Positions 1-7,127 of a stretch of DNA of 13,784 nt are shown here, piece after piece. Origin of the DNA: Leptospirillum sp. (GTDB lineage Bacteria; Nitrospirota; Leptospirillia; Leptospirillales; Leptospirillaceae); NCBI GenBank assembly GCA_027346125.1, contig DAIEST010000246.1, forward strand, positions 1 through 13,784, given 5' to 3'. The position numbers and the translations under genes were made by a program. The notes below the pieces were generated by a model. That model ran no database searches, had not been told where the DNA came from, and worked only from the letters and a program-made list of their open reading frames with translations. Every line of letters starts with the position of its first letter. Positions within the stretch are counted from its first letter, which is position 1.

Positions 1-1358
1 ACACTGTATGCGGATTCCAGAACATCCGCATGCGGGGAAATCATCAGCGCACCGTCTCCCAGCGAGAAAGATCCGCTCAACCGGGGATAGACAATGCCCC
101 GCTGGAGGAACAGGGAACCCGACTGAAAGCTCACACCGGAAAGGAATGATGAGAAGTAGAACGGCGAGTCCCCGATCTGGTAATCGTAGAGACTGGAGCT
201 TCCTTGCGGAAGTTTCGACACGGTCGTATTCGGACCTGGAAAGATATTCTCGTTGTACTCTCCTGCCAGGTCCACTTCGCTGTTGTCCTGGTAGAAATTG
301 GCAAAAACAGACGAGAGCAGAAGTGGAGAGAAGGTCATCGCACTGCCGGCGCTCATCAGCTGATAGAAGTCCTGGGCACTCACATAGTTGATGTTGCCGA
401 GAATCGTCGTGTTTTCCCCGGTATAGGAATACAGATCAGTCGTGGAAATGATGTTCGACCTGAGTCCGAGGGCCGGGTCGTTGACCCCCTGCTGAAGGAC
501 ATTCACGCTCAGATTCTGGATATTCGAGATGGCCTGCCTGTAGGTGACCGCCTCACCCAGACCGAAATTGCTCATCTCATCGAAGGTGAACGTCAGATCG
601 TAGGAGGGGTCCAGATTCCAGAAAAAGGAGTCGTAGAACACAACCCCCTGAATATTGTTGAACTGGACAAAAGGAAAGAGGAACCCGGACTTCTTGCTGG
701 CGGTGGGAAACGTAAAATAAGGCAAATAAATGGCGGGAATCCCCTGAATATGGAGCGTATCGCCCGAACTCGAGAAATGATCTCCCAGAAAGAGGTCTCC
801 CGAATTTGTATTGAGCAGCCATGTCGGGGAAGTATCCGGAAGACAGTCGCAGGTCGTGACGCTTCCGTGATCGACATGGTAGTGATCAGGAGTGACCCGT
901 TCAATCGTTTTCCCGTGAATGTGGTACGTATATTCAGTCCGGGTGTTGTTATAGCTGAAGAACTGTTTCGTCTCGACCTCTCCGTCAAAAACGATCGCAT
1001 GGCCACTCATGAGATTGACCCTCATTCTGGGCCCTTTCATGACTGTCTTCGGTCCCCTGAAAATCACATGGCCTGAGGCCCAGACGACGTTTGTGACCTT
1101 GTTCAGGATTAACTCGTCTGCCCTGATGAACAGATCCCCTCTCTGCAAATAAGCATGTCCTGTCGCATGAATGAGATGGGTTGTCCGGTTGAAACGGATA
1201 TGGTCCGCCAGAACGGCCACCCGGTCGGGATCTGTTGACCGGGTGTCTGTTGATGCCAATAAGACAGGCACGTTGAAAAGAGATGCGGGAACGGATATGA
1301 GCAAGCCAAAAAAAAGCGCAATCAGGCCCGGGAAATCTCTGATTCCTTTTGTGGTCAC
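1..1358 (-). CDS. lptD: LPS-assembly protein LptD (OstA-like), 3' end outside the window
   Basis: This reading frame is open from a GTG at 1358 to the window edge, giving 452 visible codons; full LptD proteins usually have about 700-850. Residues 1-35 look like a signal peptide: a short K/R-containing head, a hydrophobic core (LIALFFGLLI) and a likely cut near LLA-S. Residues about 47-105 form an OstA/LptA-like beta-jellyroll (ADHIRFN, HATGHAYLQRGDLFIRADEL, ASGHVIFRG). C170 and C172 (TTCDC) lie where LptD proteins carry N-terminal disulfide cysteines, followed by W, N and G-rich strands typical of the outer-membrane barrel. Family role: with LptE it inserts LPS into the outer leaflet of the outer membrane. 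The GTG overlaps the folC stop as GTGA and no Shine-Dalgarno is evident, so translation is probably coupled to folC. LptD is the best match; another OstA-family barrel is possible. Confidence 0.85.
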   Translation of the reverse strand, partial: MTTKGIRDFPGLIALFFGLLISVPASLFNVPVLLASTDTRSTDPDRVAVLADHIRFNRTTHLIHATGHAYLQRGDLFIRADELILNKVTNVVWASGHVIFRGPKTVMKGPRMRVNLMSGHAIVFDGEVETKQFFSYNNTRTEYTYHIHGKTIERVTPDHYHVDHGSVTTCDCLPDTSPTWLLNTNSGDLFLGDHFSSSGDTLHIQGIPAIYLPYFTFPTASKKSGFLFPFVQFNNIQGVVFYDSFFWNLDPSYDLTFTFDEMSNFGLGEAVTYRQAISNIQNLSVNVLQQGVNDPALGLRSNIISTTDLYSYTGENTTILGNINYVSAQDFYQLMSAGSAMTFSPLLLSSVFANFYQDNSEVDLAGEYNENIFPGPNTTVSKLPQGSSSLYDYQIGDSPFYFSSFLSGVSFQSGSLFLQRGIVYPRLSGSFSLGDGALMISPHADVLESAYS

Positions 1359-2689
1359 GGATGAAACGAAGAGAAGACGTTTCGTTCACCGGCAGAGAGA
1401 GGAGAAGTCTCTCCCGACTGCCATCTCTTGACTGCTCCCACCAGGTAGAGAGATCCTGTCACCACCAAGATCCTGCCCGGAACCTGTCCTGACCATTCAA
1501 ACGCATTGACCGACATCGAGTCGAATTGACCGACCGAGAAGGAACAGCCCTTCCTGACACCCAGGAATGAAGCAAGCTGGAGCGGATCCACCGCATCTGT
1601 ATCCGGAGGGGCTGTCAGAAAAAATGTTCTTCCGGCTTCAGGAAGAATTCCCAGCATTTCCTCCCAATCCTTTCCTTTGATGAATCCCGCCAGAAATCCG
1701 ACCTGTTCCGGGTTTGGAAAGGCTTCCCGGATCTGTTCGACAAGCTCGCGCATCGATTCCGGATTGTGAGCGCCGTCCAGTATGACAGGAAACGAAGGAA
1801 GACGCTCCCACCTTCCGGGATTCCGGAGGGTTGGCAACGCAGAAGCAATGACTTCATCAGGTATGTTCCAGGGGCCATATTCGAGGACTGCCATCGCCGA
1901 AAGAAGATTGTTCAACTGATAGCGGGCGACAAGAGCTGTCTGAAAAACCTTCTTCTCCGCCCGCCCCTGATAGATGAAGGACCTTTTCCCCAGGAGTTCC
2001 GGAGATGCCCAGGCACCATCGAATTCCCGTCCTCTCAAAACAGAAAGGAAGCCCCTTTTCTTCTCGATGAGTGACCATTCATCCCGCAAATGATCTGGAA
2101 ATGTCGCAATAAAAGGCTTCCCGACCCTTCCGATCGCAGCTTTTTCCCGCAAGATCTTTTCCAATGTCTCTCCCAGAATCTCTGTATGGTCCTTCGCGAC
2201 AGATGTGAGGACCGATACATCGGGGCGAGCGGTAGATGTAGCATCCCACCTGCCACCCAATCCAACCTCAAGAATGGCAATATCGACCGACGCTCTCTCA
2301 AAAGCCAGGAATCCGACGACTGTCAGCATCTCAAAGAAGGTCAGGGATAACCCGAGTCTTTCCTGAACCCGACAGGCATCACGAAGGCATGTGAGGAAGG
2401 AGGTAGGATCGAGGAGTTGACCGTCTATCTGAATCCGTTCCCGGACATCCACGAGATGGGGAGATGTGAAGAGACCAGTCCGGAAGCCTGCCGACCGAAA
2501 GAGTGCAGCAAGAATGACGGCTGTTGTTCCCTTGCCATTTGTTCCGGCGACCTGGACCGCGGGGAAAGAGAATTGTGGATTATTGAAGCCGGACAGGACC
2601 CTGCCAATGGAATCCAGTCCCGGGTGAATTCCATGTCTGGTCAAACGCGCCAGAAACACTCCCGCCGACGCAAGGTCCGGAAAATCCAA
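1355..2689 (-). CDS. folC: Bifunctional folylpolyglutamate synthase / dihydrofolate synthase FolC
   Basis: The 444-residue product has the usual FolC length and motifs: P-loop GTNGKG (49-54), TSPHL followed by RERI (76-86), EVGLGGRWDAT (141-151), DHTEILG (167-173), the REKAAI segment with the lysine that is carbamylated in this family (181-186), GRWE (292-295), DGAHNP (305-310) and TGSLYLVG (411-418). It ligates glutamate to dihydropteroate or folates using ATP in the cytoplasm, completing folate synthesis and retention. The chosen start is TTG at 2689, directly after the accD TGA; it supplies the N-terminal helix normally seen before the P-loop. A nearby ATG (2693-2691) is in another frame, and the next in-frame candidate is GTG at 2659, which would clip that helix. 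The gene ends by overlapping the lptD GTG by 4 nt. The function is clear; the start is less certain. Confidence 0.95.
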   Translation of the reverse strand: MDFPDLASAGVFLARLTRHGIHPGLDSIGRVLSGFNNPQFSFPAVQVAGTNGKGTTAVILAALFRSAGFRTGLFTSPHLVDVRERIQIDGQLLDPTSFLTCLRDACRVQERLGLSLTFFEMLTVVGFLAFERASVDIAILEVGLGGRWDATSTARPDVSVLTSVAKDHTEILGETLEKILREKAAIGRVGKPFIATFPDHLRDEWSLIEKKRGFLSVLRGREFDGAWASPELLGKRSFIYQGRAEKKVFQTALVARYQLNNLLSAMAVLEYGPWNIPDEVIASALPTLRNPGRWERLPSFPVILDGAHNPESMRELVEQIREAFPNPEQVGFLAGFIKGKDWEEMLGILPEAGRTFFLTAPPDTDAVDPLQLASFLGVRKGCSFSVGQFDSMSVNAFEWSGQVPGRILVVTGSLYLVGAVKRWQSGETSPLSAGERNVFSSFHP

Positions 2690-3613
2690 TCATGCCCCGC
2701 TTTCCCCTGCATCGGTCATGGCGGGAATACAATGTCGACCTGCCGGAGAAAAAACACACATCAGGCTGGAAAGGGTTTCCTTAAGCCGGCCTCTTTCGAC
2801 AACCATGTCCAGGAAACCGTGCCCAAGAAGAAATTCAGCGCGCTGGAACCCTTCCGGAAGCTGTTGCTTGATCGTCTGCTCAATGACACGAGGACCGGCA
2901 AAACCGATCAGGGATCGGGGCTCTGCCAGAATAACGTCTCCCAGCATCGCAAAACTTGCCGTCACTCCACCAAACGTCGGATCTGCAAGAACGGAGAAAA
3001 AAGGAACAGCCTCCTGGTTCAGGCGACTGATTGCGGCACTGGTCCGCGCCATCTGCATCAAGGAAAAAATTCCTTCCTGCATGCGAGCCCCGCCGGAAGA
3101 GGTCACCAACACCAGGGGAACCCGAAGCTCCAGCGCCCTGCCTGCAGCCCGGACAACCTTTTCTCCGACAACGGATCCCATGCTTCCGCCCATGAACCCA
3201 AAAGAGAAAACACCCAGGATCGCAGGCTTTCCCGAGATGACACATTCTCCGATCCGTATGGCATCGGTCAGACCGGTTTTCTTCTGGGCTGCCTTGATCC
3301 GGTCGGTATACCGGTGACTATCTACAAACTCCAGCGGATCGACCGATTCGATGTTCTGGCCAAACTCCTTGAATGTATCAGGATCCGACAGTTGGGAGAT
3401 TCTCTCTTCAACCGTAATCGGAAAATGATAGTTGCATTTTGGACAGACCTTGCCGGCTTTTTCGACTTCCTTCCGGTAAACGATCTGTCTGCAAAGAGAA
3501 CATTTGATCCACAATCCTTCGGGGACACGGACTTTTCTTTCCGCATCCTCAGGCTTTCTGTTCGCCGATTCATCATCTGTTCCATGAGATCGGGAACGTG
3601 TCAGCCAACCCAT
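2690..3613 (-). CDS. accD: Acetyl-CoA carboxylase carboxyltransferase subunit beta
   Basis: The 307-residue protein matches AccD in length and architecture. A four-cysteine zinc ribbon lies at C38, C41, C57 and C60 (C-x2-C, C-x2-C), followed by a crotonase-fold transferase domain with GGSMGSVVG (142-150), SSGGARMQEG (172-181) and FGGVTASFAMLGD (214-226). With AccA it transfers the carboxyl group from carboxybiotin to acetyl-CoA to make malonyl-CoA, the first committed step of fatty acid synthesis. An ATG at 3613 preceded by AGGAGGT with 7-nt spacing fixes the start firmly. It follows trpA after a 57-nt gap, the largest gap between trpE and lptD, and abuts folC without spacing. The trpFBA-accD-folC neighbourhood is a recurrent bacterial arrangement. 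The tail after about residue 285 is non-conserved and ends in a Gly/Ala-rich stretch. Confidence 0.97.
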   Translation of the reverse strand: MGWLTRSRSHGTDDESANRKPEDAERKVRVPEGLWIKCSLCRQIVYRKEVEKAGKVCPKCNYHFPITVEERISQLSDPDTFKEFGQNIESVDPLEFVDSHRYTDRIKAAQKKTGLTDAIRIGECVISGKPAILGVFSFGFMGGSMGSVVGEKVVRAAGRALELRVPLVLVTSSGGARMQEGIFSLMQMARTSAAISRLNQEAVPFFSVLADPTFGGVTASFAMLGDVILAEPRSLIGFAGPRVIEQTIKQQLPEGFQRAEFLLGHGFLDMVVERGRLKETLSSLMCVFSPAGRHCIPAMTDAGESGA

Positions 3614-3620
3614 ACAGTCA

Positions 3621-3627
3621 ACCTCCT
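3621..3627 (-). promoter_or_regulatory. Strong ribosome binding site for accD
   Basis: On the minus strand this reads AGGAGGT, 7 nt before the accD ATG. It is the strongest Shine-Dalgarno match I found here, and contrasts with the weak or absent sites at the overlapping trp junctions. It suggests accD initiates independently of trpA translation. Confidence 0.8.
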
Positions 3628-3634
3628 GGATACC

Positions 3635-3647
3635 TGTTCCGGGAACA
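3635..3647. repeat. Short inverted repeat in the trpA-accD gap
   Basis: The bases TGTTCCGGGAACA form a 13-nt palindrome (6-nt arms around one base) between trpA and accD. No T-run follows, so it does not look like an intrinsic terminator. It could be a protein-binding half-site pair or chance. The rest of the 57-nt gap shows only a GGAATTCC palindrome and the accD ribosome binding site. Confidence 0.35.
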
Positions 3648-3670
3648 CGGCAGGAATTCCTTCATCTGGA

Positions 3671-4459
3671 TCAGGGAACTTTCACTGGAGAAACAGTTCT
3701 CGCTGCATCGCAAAACGTGGAAAGCAAGGCCTTCCATCGAACCGGATCCGTTTCCTCCTGCACGAGGCGAGACCCGACAATCACCCCATCGGCAATCTTC
3801 AGGACATTTCCTGCCGTCGACGGCGACTGGATCCCGAACCCGACACAAACCGGAGATGACGTCATCTCCCGGATTCTGGAAACACATCGGGAAACATCTC
3901 CCGTTTCCGAAAGTTCTTTTCCTGTCGTTCCCAACAAAGATACAAGGTAAATAAATTCCTCGGAGGTTGCAACAATTCGACGCATCCGGTCCAGGGAAGT
4001 GGTTGGGGCCACAAACGGAATCAGGGAGAGTCCCCCTGCATGAAATACCTTTCGGACATCGTGGGAGTCTTCATAAGACAGGTCGGGAATCACGGCACCC
4101 ACGATCCCTCCGGCCTGACCGGATCGCTCCACAAACTCGTCAAGCCCCATTGCCAGAAAAAGGTTGAAATACGTCATCAGAAAAATCGGTGGACGTTCGT
4201 TCCGGGGGATTCCTGACAGCCAGTCGAGAAGAGAACGCAGCGATGTCCCGGGGGAAAGCGCCCGGTTCGCCGCCTTCTGGATGACCGGACCATCCGCGGT
4301 GGGGTCGGAAAAAGGAACGCCCAGCTCAATGGCCCAGACCTGCTCTTCCCTGGCAGCCAACAGGAGTTTCCGGGTGGTCTCCAGATCCGGATCTCCCGCC
4401 ATCAGGTAGGGAACGACACGTTTTCCATTTTCTGGAGGAGCCAGCATTTTTCTTCTCAT
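3671..4459 (-). CDS. trpA: Tryptophan synthase alpha subunit
   Basis: The 262-residue TIM-barrel protein cleaves indole-3-glycerol phosphate to indole and glyceraldehyde 3-phosphate, channelling indole to TrpB. The catalytic pair is visible as E45 in ELGVPFSDP and D56 in TADGPVIQ, equivalent to E49 and D60 of the Salmonella enzyme (offset -4). Further family segments are MTYFN (95-99), IPDLSYED (124-131), the YLVSLLGTTG strand and loop (171-180), FGI (208-210), and the phosphate-binding end of the barrel around DGVIVGSRLV (224-233). The phosphate loop reads GTTG where many TrpA proteins read GVTG. The ATG at 4459 overlaps the trpB stop by 4 nt (ATGA), as expected for translational coupling and equal output of the two subunits. 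It is the last trp gene; accD follows after 57 nt. Confidence 0.97.
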   Translation of the reverse strand: MRRKMLAPPENGKRVVPYLMAGDPDLETTRKLLLAAREEQVWAIELGVPFSDPTADGPVIQKAANRALSPGTSLRSLLDWLSGIPRNERPPIFLMTYFNLFLAMGLDEFVERSGQAGGIVGAVIPDLSYEDSHDVRKVFHAGGLSLIPFVAPTTSLDRMRRIVATSEEFIYLVSLLGTTGKELSETGDVSRCVSRIREMTSSPVCVGFGIQSPSTAGNVLKIADGVIVGSRLVQEETDPVRWKALLSTFCDAARTVSPVKVP

Positions 4460-5694
4460 GTCAACGGGATCCCCCGTAACCTGGCAACTTCCATTACATC
4501 CTTGTCTCCCCTTCCGGAAAGATTGATCACAAGAATACGGTCAGGTCCAAACTCCCTGGCATGCCGGATGGCCCAGGCGATTGCGTGGGAACTCTCCAGT
4601 GCCGGCAGGATTCCCTCTGTCTTGCACAACATCTCAAAAGCCTCCATCGCCTCCTCATCATTGACCGAAGAGAACGAAATGCGACCCGAATCGTGATAGT
4701 AAGCCAGTTCCGGCCCGACAGCCGAATAATCGAGCCCCGCAGAAACCGAATGGGTCTGTTCTATCTGACCATCCTTGTCCTGAAGAAGATAGGTTTTCGA
4801 CCCTTGCAATACTCCAACCTTGCCGGTCTGGAACCGAGCCGCGTGATCGCCGGGCCGCAGGGAACGCCCCCCCGCTTCCACCCCGTACAGCTTGCACCCC
4901 AGATCCGAAAGGAATGGGTAAAAAAGCCCCATGGCATTGCTTCCTCCGCCCACACATGCAACCAGGGCATCCGGAAGGCGGCCTTCCTTGCGAAGGATCT
5001 GCTTTCTGGTCTCCCGCCCGATCACGGACTGGAAGGATCGCACGATCAGGGGAAAGGGATGGGGGCCAAACGCCGTTCCCAATACATAGTGAGTAGACAG
5101 AACCGAGTGCGACCAGTCTCTCATGGCTTCGCTGATCGCATCCTTAAGCGTTTTCGTTCCCGAATCGACCGACTTCACCGTCGTCCCGAGAAGATTCATT
5201 CGAAAAACGTTCAGGGATTGTCGGCGGACATCCTCCGATCCCATGTACACATCGCATTCGAAGCCATAGCGCGCCGCAACCGTAGCCGTCGCAACACCAT
5301 GCTGACCGGCTCCCGTTTCCGCAATCAGCCGTTTCTTCTTCATCCGGAGCGCCAGAAGAGCCTGACCGACCGTGTTGTTGATCTTATGGGCTCCGGTATG
5401 ATTCAGGTCCTCTCTTTTCAGGTAAATACGGGCACCTCCCAGTTTTCTGGTCAGGGCTTCCGCGAAATACAGGGGGGTCGCACGCCCCACAAAATCCCGA
5501 TAGACCTCATTCATCTCCCGGTGATAAGCCGGATCCGACCAGGCCTTCCTGAATTCGGACTCCAGCTGATAGAGGGCCTCCATCAACGACTCCGATATAA
5601 AACGCCCGCCATACTCGCCAAAATATCCATGCCGGTCCGGAAGAGACGACGGTCGACGTCGTATCGCTTCAACCACCCTGCTGGAACTACCCAT
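4456..5694 (-). CDS. trpB: Tryptophan synthase beta subunit (TrpB1 type)
   Basis: The 412-residue PLP enzyme condenses indole with L-serine to give tryptophan. Visible elements are the N-terminal GYFGEYGGRF (23-32), the PLP lysine K104 in NHTGAHKINN, catalytic E126 in AETGAGQHG, the PLP phosphate loop GGGSNA (249-254), ALESSHA (366-372) and SGRGDKD (393-399). Length and motifs are those of the TrpA-associated TrpB1 form, not the longer TrpB2. The ATG at 5694 overlaps trpF by 8 nt, and the stop forms ATGA with trpA, fitting co-production of the alpha2-beta2 complex. No anomaly was seen. About 20 residues precede the conserved core, a normal length for this family. Confidence 0.98.
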   Translation of the reverse strand: MGSSSRVVEAIRRRPSSLPDRHGYFGEYGGRFISESLMEALYQLESEFRKAWSDPAYHREMNEVYRDFVGRATPLYFAEALTRKLGGARIYLKREDLNHTGAHKINNTVGQALLALRMKKKRLIAETGAGQHGVATATVAARYGFECDVYMGSEDVRRQSLNVFRMNLLGTTVKSVDSGTKTLKDAISEAMRDWSHSVLSTHYVLGTAFGPHPFPLIVRSFQSVIGRETRKQILRKEGRLPDALVACVGGGSNAMGLFYPFLSDLGCKLYGVEAGGRSLRPGDHAARFQTGKVGVLQGSKTYLLQDKDGQIEQTHSVSAGLDYSAVGPELAYYHDSGRISFSSVNDEEAMEAFEMLCKTEGILPALESSHAIAWAIRHAREFGPDRILVINLSGRGDKDVMEVARLRGIPLT

Positions 5695-6322
5695 ACCGTT
5701 TCACCTCCGAAAAAAACCGGGAAAGCCGATCATAGCTTTTTTTCCCGGGGCTGATTTCGACCCCTGAGGAAACATCCACTCCAAACGGACGGACTGCAAC
5801 CATGGCATCATAGACATTCCCGTCATTCAAGCCACCGGACAGAATAAGAGGAACCGGGCACGGAACTTCCCGCATCAACGAATAGTCCCAGACATGGGCA
5901 TTCCCGCCAGGCGACTTGGGAGAAGCCCCTTCAACCAGCAAATATGAAGCCCCAGAGGAAGGATTCAGACAAAGAGAGGACGGCACCATTCCGGACGTGA
6001 TTTTTTTGACTTCTATCCAGGGGATCCCCAAATGCGACAACTTTGTCTTCAGCTCATCCGTCAACGATTCCCCATGCCATTGAATCATATCCAGGGGAAC
6101 CTTTCCGGCCAGACGTTCGACCTCCGCCCATTCCATATCGACAAAGACACCCACTTTCCGGATCCTGTCAGGAAGGACTCCGGCGATCGACCGGGCCATT
6201 TCCCCGGTGACGTGACGCGGTGAAGGAGGGTAGAACATAAGCCCTACGGCGTCGGGGGAAAAGGCCCCGACGATTTCGGCATCCTTTTCAGAAGTGATCC
6301 CGCAGATTTTAACCCACATCAC
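5687..6322 (-). CDS. trpF: Phosphoribosylanthranilate isomerase, with divergent active-site loop
   Basis: The 210-211-residue TIM barrel performs the Amadori rearrangement of phosphoribosylanthranilate to CdRP, between TrpD and TrpC. Diagnostic segments are VKICGIT with the catalytic cysteine C7, GLMFYPPSPRHV (27-38), VGVFVD (57-62), IQWHGE (80-85), LSGGLN (161-166) and GVDVSSGVE (181-189). The usual strand LL-x-D followed by GGTG and FDW reads LLVEG (E131), GGN and WDY here, so the presumed general-acid aspartate is glutamate and the adjacent loop is altered. The start is either GTG at 6322 (7 nt after GAGG) or ATG at 6319; both lie inside the end of trpC (overlap 11-14 nt). The gene overlaps trpB by 8 nt. 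Context strongly supports a working TrpF despite the changes. Confidence 0.93.
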   Translation of the reverse strand: MMWVKICGITSEKDAEIVGAFSPDAVGLMFYPPSPRHVTGEMARSIAGVLPDRIRKVGVFVDMEWAEVERLAGKVPLDMIQWHGESLTDELKTKLSHLGIPWIEVKKITSGMVPSSLCLNPSSGASYLLVEGASPKSPGGNAHVWDYSLMREVPCPVPLILSGGLNDGNVYDAMVAVRPFGVDVSSGVEISPGKKSYDRLSRFFSEVKRYG

Positions 6323-7127
6323 CCAAAAACCTCTTCAGGGCCAGTCCCGGATCCGGTTCCGCCAGAAACGACTCCCCTACAAGTACTCCGTGAAAACCCA
6401 GGGTTTCCATTCTTTTTCTGTCCCCGGGAGTCCTGAGACCGCTCTCTGCAATGCGTATCACGGATTGCGGCATGAACGGCGCCAGTCTTTCCGAAAGGGA
6501 AAGATCCATCGTGAGGGAATCGAGATCCCGATGATTGACACCCACCAGTGATGCACCCGCATCCAATGCGATCATCAGTTCTTCATGGGAGTGCACTTCA
6601 ACCAGCGCAGAAAGGGAAAGGGTACGGGCCAGACCGATCATCTCCCGAAGGATTCCCGACGGCAGGATCCGGACGATCAGAAGAATCAGGTCCGCTCCAG
6701 CCAGACGGCTTTCCCAAACCTGGTAAGGATCGATCAAGAAATCCTTGCGGAGAAACGGGATTTTTCTCTCCGGATCCAGTCTGGACCTGAGTATCCGGAG
6801 ATCCTCCAGCCCCCCTCCAAAAAAAGGGCCATCGGTCAGCACCGAAACCCCCGAAGCCCCCGCCCCAAGATATCCCGATACAATGTCCAGGGGATCATAT
6901 GGATCCCTTATCATCCCTCTGGACGGAGATTTTCTCTTCGTTTCGGCAATGACCCTGATGGGCCCGTTCCCCCTCCAGATACGTTCGATCGGGAAGGTCG
7001 GGGGCATTCGGGAAATCGCCTCTTCCATCTTGTCGACGGAGCACAAACGAGCTGCAGATTCGACTTCGGCCCGTTTGGACTCGACGATCGCTTTCAGGAG
7101 TGGATGGTCCTCGACAGCTCGACCCAT
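6309..7127 (-). CDS. trpC: Indole-3-glycerol phosphate synthase
   Basis: The 272-residue TIM-barrel enzyme closes the indole ring of CdRP with loss of CO2 and water. Family motifs are AETKRKSPSRG (61-71), with the substrate-binding glutamate and lysine, FLRKDF (125-130), with catalytic K128, VEVH (176-179), GVNHRDL (196-202), AESG (227-230) and the phosphate-binding VGES (250-253). The N of VNHR is kept, but the second asparagine of the common NNR is histidine. This is a stand-alone trpC, not the trpC-trpF fusion of enterobacteria. The ATG at 7127 lies 34 nt inside trpD and is preceded by GGAG at about 11-nt spacing. Its stop lies within the start of trpF. Confidence 0.97.
   Translation of the reverse strand: MGRAVEDHPLLKAIVESKRAEVESAARLCSVDKMEEAISRMPPTFPIERIWRGNGPIRVIAETKRKSPSRGMIRDPYDPLDIVSGYLGAGASGVSVLTDGPFFGGGLEDLRILRSRLDPERKIPFLRKDFLIDPYQVWESRLAGADLILLIVRILPSGILREMIGLARTLSLSALVEVHSHEELMIALDAGASLVGVNHRDLDSLTMDLSLSERLAPFMPQSVIRIAESGLRTPGDRKRMETLGFHGVLVGESFLAEPDPGLALKRFLGDVG

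Noticed and set aside
204..1076. A 290-codon plus-strand open frame near the left end
   Set aside because: It is antisense to the lptD-like gene, whose signal peptide, OstA region and CDC motif are clear in the minus-strand frame.
985..1389. Minus-strand open frame overlapping the folC end
   Set aside because: It shares DNA with lptD but its translation lacks a hydrophobic signal core and barrel-like pattern; the frame beginning at GTG 1358 is the real one.
2417..3859. A 480-codon plus-strand open frame opposite folC and accD
   Set aside because: It lies wholly antisense to two confidently identified genes, its translation is Arg/Ser/Pro-rich without recognisable motifs, and it fits the usual shadow of biased codon use.
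4561..5754. A 397-codon plus-strand open frame opposite trpB
   Set aside because: Antisense to trpB with full PLP-enzyme motifs; composition is low-complexity and no domain is recognisable.
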